Source: Paludibacteraceae bacterium (GTDB lineage Bacteria > Bacteroidota > Bacteroidia > Bacteroidales > Paludibacteraceae). From it: a stretch of 52,666 bases of DNA. The position numbers and the translations under genes were made by a program. Of this stretch, positions 24,908 to 32,968 are shown piece by piece. The stretch is from NCBI GenBank assembly GCA_017546705.1, contig JAFYSB010000023.1, forward strand, positions 1-52,666, given 5' to 3'. Numbering within the stretch: the stretch's first letter is position 1; each line of letters begins with the position of its first letter. The notes beneath the pieces were generated by a model that did not search any database, had not been told where the DNA came from, and saw nothing but the letters and a program-made list of their open reading frames with translations.

Positions 24908-26161
24908 TTATTTTCTACTTGATTGTGGTGCCGTACCAGCCACCCATTGTAGCGTGTAGTTAGGGTCATTGTTCTCCCACGACTCCACCATGGCTCGTAC
25001 TACTTGTTCGCCATTGCCGATATACTTACCCGTGGCATGATTGATGATGCCAAAGCCGTCATCACCACTCTTGATGTTGCCATTATCCCAATAGATGGCT
25101 GACATCTTTCTCTCGCGCATAGCTTTGCATATATAACGTAGGTAGTATAGGCGGAAAGCTTCGTCTTGTTGGCTTACGCGGCGGACGCAACCAAACTCGC
25201 CAAAATATACAGGTATACCACGACGGATATACATGTTATATAGGCGGTTGAGCATGTTCACATATTGTGTTTCTCCACTACCTGGTACAACATCTTTTCC
25301 TGTGTGTCCCCATTCGTTGTATTTGGCTGTTCCTGCAAAATCCCATGGGTCGTAGCTATGTACAGCCACCATCAATCGGTTAGGGGTCTCATCCTCTGGC
25401 AATACCAAGTTCTCTACGGTTAGATCAGGGTTGCATACATAACCTGGTACACCGATATAGCGAGTCTTGTTCTCTCCGCCCGCAGCGCGGATAGCATCTA
25501 CACATACTTGATTCCACTCGTTGAGCACACGATATTGCGCCCCACCATCGGTTCGGTTGGCACCAGCACCCCACTGACCATCTTGTATCTCGTTCATGGT
25601 TTCGAAGACCAAGTATTCGCCTTCGTTTTGAAACCGTTGACCGATCTGCAGCCACATCATAGTAAGTTGCTGCTTGATTTGAATATTCTTCTCTTCACTA
25701 GCTACAGCAGCTGGTAGATCCAACCAGTGGTAACCACGACGAATGGCATCGGTTTCTGCGCCAAAACCATCGTGGTGGATATTAATGATGGCAATCAGCC
25801 CTGCTTTCTTAGCCATCAATACAAGTTCTTCCACGCGATCTAACCATGCACGCTCAATCGTGTAGGTTGGCGCGGGACCAATGTGTCCCATCCATGTCAC
25901 AGGGATACGCACCGATCGAAAACCAGCTTTCTTCACATTATTGAAGGTTTGTTGGGTGGCTTCTTGATTACCCCAGAAGGTCTCACCAGATACACCATTG
26001 ATATGGGCATCTAATTGGTTGCCTAAGTTCCAACCGATACCCATTGACATACCAAAATCTATGGCTGATTTCTCTGGTATTGGAGGCGGAATTGGAGTCT
26101 GTCCGTTGCAACTAATGAAGTTGCACATCAGTACGATAAATAATATAGATAACTTCTTCAT
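24908..26161 (-). CDS. GH5 endo-beta-1,4-glucanase (subfamily 4-like) lipoprotein
   Basis: 417 residues. The N-terminus MKKLSILFIVLMCNFISCNG is a lipoprotein signal (Cys19). The (beta/alpha)8 enzyme shows GIGWNLGNQLDAH near 42-54, VRIPVTW near 84, HHDG near 127, the acid/base Glu191 in ETMNEIQ, and the nucleophile Glu322 in VYFGEFGC. The IGWNLGN start favours GH5_4, active on xyloglucan, mixed-linkage glucan or cellulose. The gene is 11 bases after the GH94 gene. Catalytic residues are present, so active enzyme expected. Confidence 0.92.
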   Translation of the reverse strand: MKKLSILFIVLMCNFISCNGQTPIPPPIPEKSAIDFGMSMGIGWNLGNQLDAHINGVSGETFWGNQEATQQTFNNVKKAGFRSVRIPVTWMGHIGPAPTYTIERAWLDRVEELVLMAKKAGLIAIINIHHDGFGAETDAIRRGYHWLDLPAAVASEEKNIQIKQQLTMMWLQIGQRFQNEGEYLVFETMNEIQDGQWGAGANRTDGGAQYRVLNEWNQVCVDAIRAAGGENKTRYIGVPGYVCNPDLTVENLVLPEDETPNRLMVAVHSYDPWDFAGTAKYNEWGHTGKDVVPGSGETQYVNMLNRLYNMYIRRGIPVYFGEFGCVRRVSQQDEAFRLYYLRYICKAMRERKMSAIYWDNGNIKSGDDGFGIINHATGKYIGNGEQVVRAMVESWENNDPNYTLQWVAGTAPQSSRK

Positions 26162-26172
26162 GCTAGTATATA

Positions 26173-28626
26173 TTATAAGGTGATTATTATTTCGTGTTTT
26201 CCAACTGCATAAGGCAAGATAGTAGGCTTATCTGCATGTTGTTTGCCATTAGGATTTTGGATAGTGATCACATACTCTGCATCGCGCCATTTGCGTTTGA
26301 TGGTATATTGCTTTAAATCTGCTGGGATACATGGGTCAATCAGTAAGCCCTGGTAGGTAGGACGAATGCCTAAGATATGTTGGGTGATAGCCAGCCAATT
26401 CCATGCAGCAGTACCTGTTAGCCACGAGTTCTTACCTTCACCAGGTTTTGCAGCCTCTTTACCAGCTACCATTTGGCAATATACATAAGGTTCAACCTTA
26501 TGCAAGTGCTGGTCCTCGATCCATGCTGGTGCAATTTTGCGATACAAGTCCCATGCCTCGTTGCCGCGTCTTGCTTCGGTCTGAGCGATAATTACCCATG
26601 GATTGTTGTGGCAGAATATTCCGCCATTCTCCTTATATCCCGCGGGATAGGTGGACTGCTCACCCATTTCCAAGTGATAGCGTGTATATGCGGGATAGTT
26701 CAGTACCATTCCATGCTCGCTATCAAGCCATTTGACAGCGCTATCCAACGCCTTTTCTGGCATTTGCTTGTCGGCGCCAATACGCGCCATAGCGCACCAA
26801 CCTTGGCTCTCAATGAATATTTTGCCTTCTTCGTTAGCTGCAGAACCAATCTTATTGCCATCGAAGTCGTATGCGCGCAAATACCATTCGCCATCCCAAC
26901 CATACTGCTCTACCGCCTGACACATCGCGTCTATGTGTTGGCTAGCGCGCTCAGCCTCATCAGCCATTCCTCTCGCGCGACAAAGTTCCACATATTGACG
27001 ACCACAATAGACGAATAATCCAGCTATCATCAGTGACTCTGCCTTGCTGCCCTCGGTCTTGTTGCCCGTTGTTTGGAACGACTCGTTGGGATCCATCGAA
27101 AAGCAGTTGAGGTTCATGCAATCATTCCAATCCGCACGACCAATCAATGGCAATCCGTGAGGTCCTACATTATTGACCACATGGTCAAAACTAATACGCA
27201 GGTGTTCCATCATGGTCACCTCGCTACCTGCTCGATTATCCCAAGGAACCATCTCGTCCAAGATGCTCATATCACCTGTCTCACGGATATAAGCTGTAGT
27301 GCCAAAAATGAGCCACATGGGGTCATCGTTGAATCCTCCGCCAATATCGTTATTACCACGCTTGGTAAGAGGCTGATATTGGTGATAGCAACCTCCGTCC
27401 GGGAATTGTGTAGAAGCGATATCAATAATGCGTTGGCGTGCACGTGATGGTATCTGATGTACAAATCCCACAAGGTCTTGGTTCGAGTCGCGGAAACCCA
27501 TACCACGACCTATGCCACTTTCAAAGAAGGATGCCGAACGACTCATGCAGAAGGTAACCATACATTGGTACTGGTTCCAAATGTTTACCATACGGTTCAA
27601 ACGCTCATCCGAACTCTCTACTTGATACTTACCGAGCAGGTCATCCCACAAAGCTTTCAACTCAGAAAAAGCAGCATCAACCGCCTCTATGGTCCCAAAA
27701 CGACGAATCACTTCGTGCGCGCGTACCTTATTAATGATGTGATGATCACGTTCTCCTAAACTGGTAATCTCCCCATTGGACGCAACAAACTTCTCCTCTT
27801 GTGGATTTTCTTCGTAGCCCAATACAAATATCAAATCACGACTCTCGCCAGGGGCAAGGTGAATCTCAATATGGTGACTAGCAATAGGACTCCATCCGTG
27901 AGCAAGAGTATTCGTAGCTTGTCCGTTGAGTACTGCTTCTGGCTCGGAAAAATCATTATATAGTCCAATAAACGACTCTCGGTCGGTATCGTATCCATCT
28001 GCAGGGCAGTTTACTGCATAGTATGCGTAATGATTACGACGTTCCTTGTATTCGGTCTTGTGATAAAGAGCCGTGAAAGCAGCATTTTTCTCAATCTCCA
28101 CCTCACCTGTAGAGAGATTGCGTTGGAAATTCTCACCGTCTGTAGCAGCATTCCATAGACACCATTCGGTGTAACTAAAGAGCTTGAGTTGTTTTTTCTC
28201 TGCAGAGAAATTGGTGATAGTCATGCGCTGAATCTCTGCTTTTACACCTATAGGTACAAAATAAAGCACACTAGCGCGCACACCATCCTTTTCGCCTGTA
28301 ATACGAGTATAGTTAAGACCATGACGACATTCGTAGGTATCTAGTGGAGTTTTACAAGGTTTCCATCCCGGATTCCACACTACATCGCCATCTTTCAAAT
28401 AGAAATAGCGACCACCATTATCCATCGGTACACTATTGTAACGATAGCGTGTGATACGTCGAAACTTGGCATCCTTATAGAATGTGTAGCCACCTGCTGT
28501 ATTACTAATTAGACCGAAAAAGTCTTCATTACCCAAATAGTTAATCCAAGGAAAAGGTGTCTTGGGGTTGGTGATGACATATTCACGATGTGCGTCATCA
28601 AAGTGTCCATATTGTACTTTTGCCAT
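26173..28626 (-). CDS. GH94 cellobiose phosphorylase
   Basis: 817 residues from [11 protein letters not shown]; no signal peptide, hence cytoplasmic. It closely follows known cellobiose phosphorylases: [20 protein letters not shown] near 40-60, [11 protein letters not shown] near 98, [23 protein letters not shown] (read in parts, near 365-387), the general acid Asp502 in GRADWNDC, and [13 protein letters not shown] near 745. It splits cellobiose with phosphate to alpha-glucose-1-phosphate and glucose. A 17-codon upstream extension is rejected because the -7 element (28649-28656) falls inside it. First gene of the nine-gene operon. Confidence 0.95.
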   Translation of the reverse strand: MAKVQYGHFDDAHREYVITNPKTPFPWINYLGNEDFFGLISNTAGGYTFYKDAKFRRITRYRYNSVPMDNGGRYFYLKDGDVVWNPGWKPCKTPLDTYECRHGLNYTRITGEKDGVRASVLYFVPIGVKAEIQRMTITNFSAEKKQLKLFSYTEWCLWNAATDGENFQRNLSTGEVEIEKNAAFTALYHKTEYKERRNHYAYYAVNCPADGYDTDRESFIGLYNDFSEPEAVLNGQATNTLAHGWSPIASHHIEIHLAPGESRDLIFVLGYEENPQEEKFVASNGEITSLGERDHHIINKVRAHEVIRRFGTIEAVDAAFSELKALWDDLLGKYQVESSDERLNRMVNIWNQYQCMVTFCMSRSASFFESGIGRGMGFRDSNQDLVGFVHQIPSRARQRIIDIASTQFPDGGCYHQYQPLTKRGNNDIGGGFNDDPMWLIFGTTAYIRETGDMSILDEMVPWDNRAGSEVTMMEHLRISFDHVVNNVGPHGLPLIGRADWNDCMNLNCFSMDPNESFQTTGNKTEGSKAESLMIAGLFVYCGRQYVELCRARGMADEAERASQHIDAMCQAVEQYGWDGEWYLRAYDFDGNKIGSAANEEGKIFIESQGWCAMARIGADKQMPEKALDSAVKWLDSEHGMVLNYPAYTRYHLEMGEQSTYPAGYKENGGIFCHNNPWVIIAQTEARRGNEAWDLYRKIAPAWIEDQHLHKVEPYVYCQMVAGKEAAKPGEGKNSWLTGTAAWNWLAITQHILGIRPTYQGLLIDPCIPADLKQYTIKRKWRDAEYVITIQNPNGKQHADKPTILPYAVGKHEIIITL

Positions 28627-28648
28627 GGTATTGTGATTTAAAACGCTG

Positions 28649-28656
28649 CAAAGGTA
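28649..28656 (-). promoter_or_regulatory. -7 element of the glucan-utilization operon
   Basis: TACCTTTG followed by GCAGCG on the minus strand, 23 bases before the GH94 start. It is the only clear promoter found for the whole operon down to galM. Confidence 0.75.
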
Positions 28657-28704
28657 CTGCTTTTTTTTATAGACCACTAATACTTTTTTGACCGATTTTG
28701 TGCG

Positions 28705-28718
28705 TTTTTTGCAAAAAA
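28705..28718. promoter_or_regulatory. 14-bp palindrome in the divergent control region
   Basis: TTTTTTGCAAAAAA midway between the two divergent promoters. Its location fits an operator for the adjacent AraC regulator, but such A/T palindromes also arise by chance. Confidence 0.35.
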
Positions 28719-28753
28719 TGTCATTTAGAGTTTGCCTTATTAATTTTTTTTAT

Positions 28754-28761
28754 TACTTTTG
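28754..28761 (+). promoter_or_regulatory. promoter of the AraC regulator gene
   Basis: TACTTTTG with TTTG at 28731-28734, a 19-base spacer, followed by CAG; 28 bases before the ATG. A good fit to the Bacteroidetes consensus. Confidence 0.7.
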
Positions 28762-28788
28762 CAGTGTCAATAACAATATCATGAATAC

Positions 28789-29646
28789 ATGAGAGAAGTT
28801 TTCAAAGAAATTACTCATCTCGAGCCATTAGATGTCTTCTATGTAGGTGAACGCTGCAAGACCATTTTTGACTATCCTGCTCATTGCCATGAGGAGTACG
28901 AACTCAATTTTGTGGAGAATGCTGCGGGAGTGGTACGAACTATCGGAGATAGTCGTGAGAAGATTGGCAACCTAGATTTAGTTTTGATGACGGGTAGTAA
29001 ACTAGTGCATGTATGGGATCAAGCCGATTGTCCTCAGCATGATATGTATGAAATTACTATACACATTGCACCAGATACTTTTCATGGCACACTGATGGAT
29101 AAGAGTGCTCTGGTGTCTATCCGGCATATGTTAGAGAGGGCGCAGCGTGGATTAGCTTTTCCTGAAGCTGCCATACAGATTGTGCGCGAAGACATTGTTA
29201 ATCTAGCGCATAGCACTGATAGTTTTGCGTCCGTTATTCGCTTACTCAACTTGCTGTATCGTCTCTCGCTGGTGAAGGATGCGAGAGAACTATCTTCCTC
29301 CTCTTTTATTGATGCAGAGGAGAGCAACGAAGATGATCGTATTCGCCAAATTAAGGATTATGTGGCTCAGCATTATATGCATGATATCCACTTGCAGGAT
29401 TTGGCCAACATGGTATGTATGTCTGCCGAGTCTTTCTCGCGCTTTTTCCGCCATCGTACAGGTCGCACGCCCAATCGCTATATCATTGACTATCGTTTAG
29501 GCGTGGCAGCGCGCATGTTGCTCAATACCAAACTATCGGTGTCGGAGATTGGTTTCTCATGTGGGTTTAATACGCTTAGCCACTTCAATCGCCTATTCCG
29601 TGAATCGAAAGGCTGCACACCATCCGAATTCCGCGAACGCTTCTAA
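28789..29646 (+). CDS. AraC-family regulator of the glucan locus
   Basis: 285 residues. The N-terminal cupin-like sensor (PAHCHEEYELNFVENAAG near residue 30-47) probably senses a sugar. The C-terminal double HTH (about 183-285) has VCMSAESFSRFFRHRTGRTP and the signature SVSEIGFSCGFNTLSHFNRLF. It is transcribed away from the nine-gene operon across a 162-base control region and upstream of the GH3 gene, so it most likely activates both on beta-glucan breakdown products. PULs more often use hybrid two-component systems, SusR or ECF sigma factors; AraC control is less common but known. Confidence 0.9.
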   Translation: MREVFKEITHLEPLDVFYVGERCKTIFDYPAHCHEEYELNFVENAAGVVRTIGDSREKIGNLDLVLMTGSKLVHVWDQADCPQHDMYEITIHIAPDTFHGTLMDKSALVSIRHMLERAQRGLAFPEAAIQIVREDIVNLAHSTDSFASVIRLLNLLYRLSLVKDARELSSSSFIDAEESNEDDRIRQIKDYVAQHYMHDIHLQDLANMVCMSAESFSRFFRHRTGRTPNRYIIDYRLGVAARMLLNTKLSVSEIGFSCGFNTLSHFNRLFRESKGCTPSEFRERF

Positions 29647-29681
29647 CTAAGTCAATACACTAACACAATACACGCAACACC

Positions 29682-31925
29682 ATGAAAAAAATCCTTCCTA
29701 TCCTTGCATTGCTGACGCTGATAGCATGCCAGACTAAAGACCCTGTAGAGCAAAAGATTGATCAACTCATCTCGCAGATGACGCTTGACGAAAAAGTGGC
29801 TCAGATGACCCAATTAGCAGGTGGACAGATCACTGAAGATTATGAAAATCTCGTTCGTGCAGGACTTGGTTCGATGCTCAATAACGTGGGCAATGAGATC
29901 AATCATTACCAGCGTATTGCGGTGGAGGAGAGCCGATTGGGTATCCCTATGGTTTTTGCGCGTGATGTCATCCATGGCTATCGAACTATTTATCCTATTC
30001 CATTGGGGCAAGCTGCCACTTTTGATCTTGCTTTGGTGGAAGAGGCTGCCCGTCTCACTGCTAACGAAGCCATCCAAGCAGGTATCCGTTGGACTTTTTC
30101 TCCTATGGTGGACATAGCTCGTGATCCGCGCTGGGGACGCATTGCGGAGGGGTATGGCGAAGATACCTATCTCGCATCTCAAATGGGTGCTGCTACGGTA
30201 CGCGGCTACCAAGGACAAGATTCGATAATCCGACTTGCAGCTTGTGTCAAACACTTTGTCGGATATGGTGCATCAGAAGGTGGACGCGATTATAATACGA
30301 CTTGGATTCCAGAGGTGCAACTCCGCGAAACTTATCTTCCTCCTTTCAAGGCGGCTATTGATGCGGGTGCCCTTTCTCTTATGTGTGCTTTCAACGACCT
30401 CAATGGTGTGCCGATGTCTGCTAATAAGCATCTTATGAAAGATATTCTCCGCGATGAGTGGCACTATACCGGATTGCTGGTTTCTGATTATGCATCTTCG
30501 GAGAATATGATCAAGCACGGCAACTGTGCTAACCTCAAAGAGGCCACTTTGCTCAGTATCAATGCCCAGATGGAGATGGATATGGAGAATCGTAGTTATA
30601 TACCCCACTTGAAGGAATTGGTCAACGAGGGCTTGGTAAAAGAAGAATTGATAGACCAGTGTGTGCGCGACATTTTGCGTATGAAATTCCGTTTGGGCTT
30701 GTTTGATAACCCATATTGTTCGGTGGAGCATCCAGATTACTACAATGCCGAGTCTTTACAGGCAGCACAACGCGCTGCGGAGGAGTCTGCGGTATTGCTC
30801 AAGAACAACGGTGTCCTACCTCTAAACGCCCAACCAACGGTTTTGGTATGCGGTCCCCTTGCTCATAACCAACATGACCAGAATGGTACTTGGTGTTTTG
30901 ACAAATTGGACTCCGCTACCATAACGCCACTCATGGCATTCCGCCAATGGGATAAAGAGGGTAAAATTCGTCTGATTGAGCAACTGGGTAAACACTGGTC
31001 ACGTGAAGTCAATGAGCAGAATACCGTACAACTCACGCGCCTTGCTAAGCAAGCGGATGTGGTACTCTATTTCGGTGGAGAGGAGAGTATTTTGTCGGGA
31101 GAAGCACGCTGCCGTGCACATCTGGATTTGCCTGGTGATCAATCTGAGCAGATTCGTGCCATCAAGGCTACGGGCAAGCCTGTGGTGTTGACCGTCATGG
31201 CAGGACGACCTTTGTGCATAGGGGCAGATATTGATTGCGTGGACGCAACGATTTATGCTTTCCATGGTGGTACCATGCAAGGACCTGCATTGGCAAATTT
31301 GATTATGGGTAAGGTGGCACCTTCAGGACGATTACCAGTAACTTTCCCTCAAACTGTAGGACAAATACCAATGTACTACAATAAGAAGAATAGCGGTCGC
31401 CCTACATCTAATCCTGTTCTCTATGACGATATTCCCGTCGGCGCAGCGCAATTTTCTATCGGCGCCGATAGCTATTGGTTGGAGTATGGCGACAAGCCGT
31501 TGTATCCTTTTGGATATGGTCTAACTTATACTACTTTTGAGTATGGACCTGTCACCCTCTCCGATACCATCCTGCCTTTCGATTCATCACCTCATTGCCT
31601 CATTGCCTCTTGTACGATTACCAATACAGGCAACCGAGAAGCTGTAGCCGTTCCGCAACTTTATATCCGTGATTTGGTGGGTTCGCTCACTCGCCCTATT
31701 CGAGAGTTAAAAGGATTCCAGCGCATTACTATCCCAGCAGGAGAGGCACGCACTGTCCGTTTCGAATTGACAGCAGATGATCTAGCATATTGGCATTTAG
31801 CGGAAGGGGTGACTCTTGGGGCTGATGGAGCATATACTTGCTCTGCGGAGCCAGGCGAATTCCATGTCTGGATTGCTCCAAACGCTGCCGAAGGAACACC
31901 TGCTAAGTTTATACTGCAAGATTAA
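29682..31925 (+). CDS. bglX: GH3 beta-glucosidase lipoprotein
   Basis: 747 residues. Lipoprotein signal ending LIAC (Cys16), so periplasmic or surface. GH3 N-domain with MVFARDVIHGYRTIYPIPLG near 90-110 and KHFVGYGASEGGRDYN near 189-204. The nucleophile Asp269 lies in LLVSDYASSENM. The GH3 C-domain and a C-terminal Fn3-like domain (NTGNREAVAVPQLYIRD near 643-660) follow. It releases glucose from cello-oligosaccharide ends. Located 35 bases after the AraC gene, likely co-transcribed. Near residue 637-643 a PHCLIAS stretch is encoded by a tandem CCTCATTG word. Confidence 0.92.
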   Translation: MKKILPILALLTLIACQTKDPVEQKIDQLISQMTLDEKVAQMTQLAGGQITEDYENLVRAGLGSMLNNVGNEINHYQRIAVEESRLGIPMVFARDVIHGYRTIYPIPLGQAATFDLALVEEAARLTANEAIQAGIRWTFSPMVDIARDPRWGRIAEGYGEDTYLASQMGAATVRGYQGQDSIIRLAACVKHFVGYGASEGGRDYNTTWIPEVQLRETYLPPFKAAIDAGALSLMCAFNDLNGVPMSANKHLMKDILRDEWHYTGLLVSDYASSENMIKHGNCANLKEATLLSINAQMEMDMENRSYIPHLKELVNEGLVKEELIDQCVRDILRMKFRLGLFDNPYCSVEHPDYYNAESLQAAQRAAEESAVLLKNNGVLPLNAQPTVLVCGPLAHNQHDQNGTWCFDKLDSATITPLMAFRQWDKEGKIRLIEQLGKHWSREVNEQNTVQLTRLAKQADVVLYFGGEESILSGEARCRAHLDLPGDQSEQIRAIKATGKPVVLTVMAGRPLCIGADIDCVDATIYAFHGGTMQGPALANLIMGKVAPSGRLPVTFPQTVGQIPMYYNKKNSGRPTSNPVLYDDIPVGAAQFSIGADSYWLEYGDKPLYPFGYGLTYTTFEYGPVTLSDTILPFDSSPHCLIASCTITNTGNREAVAVPQLYIRDLVGSLTRPIRELKGFQRITIPAGEARTVRFELTADDLAYWHLAEGVTLGADGAYTCSAEPGEFHVWIAPNAAEGTPAKFILQD
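31590..31609. repeat. tandem word CCTCATTG inside the GH3 gene
   Basis: CCTCATTG twice plus CCTC, in frame at the boundary of the C-terminal Fn3-like domain. Confidence 0.7.
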
Positions 31926-31972
31926 AAACCTCGATCCAACGATAAAAGAGTGAAAATGGATATATTCTTAAT

Positions 31973-32008
31973 AAAAAGGTGGATTTTTACGCAAAAATCC
32001 ACCTTTTT
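31973..32008. terminator. strong bidirectional-looking terminator after GH3
   Basis: A 16-bp perfect stem (AAAAAGGTGGATTTTT and its complement) with an ACGC loop, ending in T-runs on both strands. It closes the AraC-GH3 unit and separates it from the next promoter. Confidence 0.9.
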
Positions 32009-32033
32009 ATTTTGTTTGTCCAAAAAAAATGTG

Positions 32034-32041
32034 TACCTTTG
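32034..32041 (+). promoter_or_regulatory. -7 element of the second AraC gene
   Basis: TACCTTTG followed by CAGCG, 22 bases before the ATG at 32063, with TTTG boxes at 32011-32017. It excludes the longer upstream reading frame. Confidence 0.7.
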
Positions 32042-32062
32042 CAGCGTAAAATCATTCCAACT

Positions 32063-32908
32063 ATGCAAAACGAAATACCTTTGATAGATTGCCCGATTGA
32101 TTACATCTTTGGCGAGGCAAGCGGTAAAGTGCTCAATGAGTACATGCGCTTCCCATGTAAGATTAAGTGCGGCGTATATGCATTTATGGCGGCTGGTACA
32201 GCGCGTGCAACGGTGAACATCACCCAGTACAACTTCAAGGAGAACGATGTGCTCTACCTCGCGCCCAATAGCTTCTTCCTCGTGCATGAGTTTAGCGAAG
32301 ATGCACGCGTGATGTACATCGTGCTCTCATCTTCCTTCCTGGAGAAGAATGCCTACAGCATTCGTCGCCCTCGCTTGACGGGAATGGATGCCTGTCAGAT
32401 CGTGCATGTGACGGAGGAGCAAAAGCAAGTCATCCTGCATTTCTCAGCCGTACTCGAGGAGGCGGTCAACTGCACCCCCAGCATGGTGGACACCGAACGC
32501 ATGGTGCATGTGTACAACCTTATCCACCTGGTGTTCCACGACTATTTCGTGGCAAATAGTGAGACCAAAGCCCAACCAATGGACCGCAAATCGGAGATCT
32601 ATCAGGAATACAGCGAATTGGTGATGAAGCACTATCACGAATGGCATCACGTGGCGGAATATGCTTCAGCCATGCATATCACGGTGCCTCACCTCTGCTC
32701 CACCATCAAACAAGCCAGTTCGCGTACGGCTGGCGACTTGATCGTTGAGGCGATCATCACCGATGCCAAAGCCCAACTCAAACTATCCATTGCTCCAGTC
32801 AAGGAGATAGCTAGCAACCTCGGATTTGAGAATGTGGCGTTTTTCAACCGCTTCTTCAAAACCCACACGGGCATTACACCAAAGAACTACCGAAACGGGG
32901 AAGACTAA
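32063..32908 (+). CDS. AraC-family transcriptional regulator (second)
   Basis: 281 residues from MQNEIPLIDC. The N-terminal AraC-binding domain (ENDVLYLAPNSFFLVHEFSED near 65-85) is followed by a C-terminal HTH (about 180-280) with HHVAEYASAMHITVPHLCSTI and the signature VKEIASNLGFENVAFFNRFFKTHTG (read in two parts). The start is set by the promoter at 32034, which lies inside the 28-codon upstream extension. It stands alone between two terminators, so its target is not evident; a role in carbohydrate control is possible from the neighbourhood only. Confidence 0.88.
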   Translation: MQNEIPLIDCPIDYIFGEASGKVLNEYMRFPCKIKCGVYAFMAAGTARATVNITQYNFKENDVLYLAPNSFFLVHEFSEDARVMYIVLSSSFLEKNAYSIRRPRLTGMDACQIVHVTEEQKQVILHFSAVLEEAVNCTPSMVDTERMVHVYNLIHLVFHDYFVANSETKAQPMDRKSEIYQEYSELVMKHYHEWHHVAEYASAMHITVPHLCSTIKQASSRTAGDLIVEAIITDAKAQLKLSIAPVKEIASNLGFENVAFFNRFFKTHTGITPKNYRNGED

Positions 32909-32930
32909 AGAATTATGTTTTTCATACCAT

Positions 32931-32957
32931 TCCGCTATCCTTCTTAAGGGTAGCGGA
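32931..32957. terminator. shared terminator of two convergent genes
   Basis: TCCGCTATCC and GGTAGCGGA pair with one bulged T around a short loop; T-rich on the plus side. It lies between the convergent second AraC gene and the DUF5686 gene. Confidence 0.8.
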
Positions 32958-32968
32958 TTTTATTTGAA

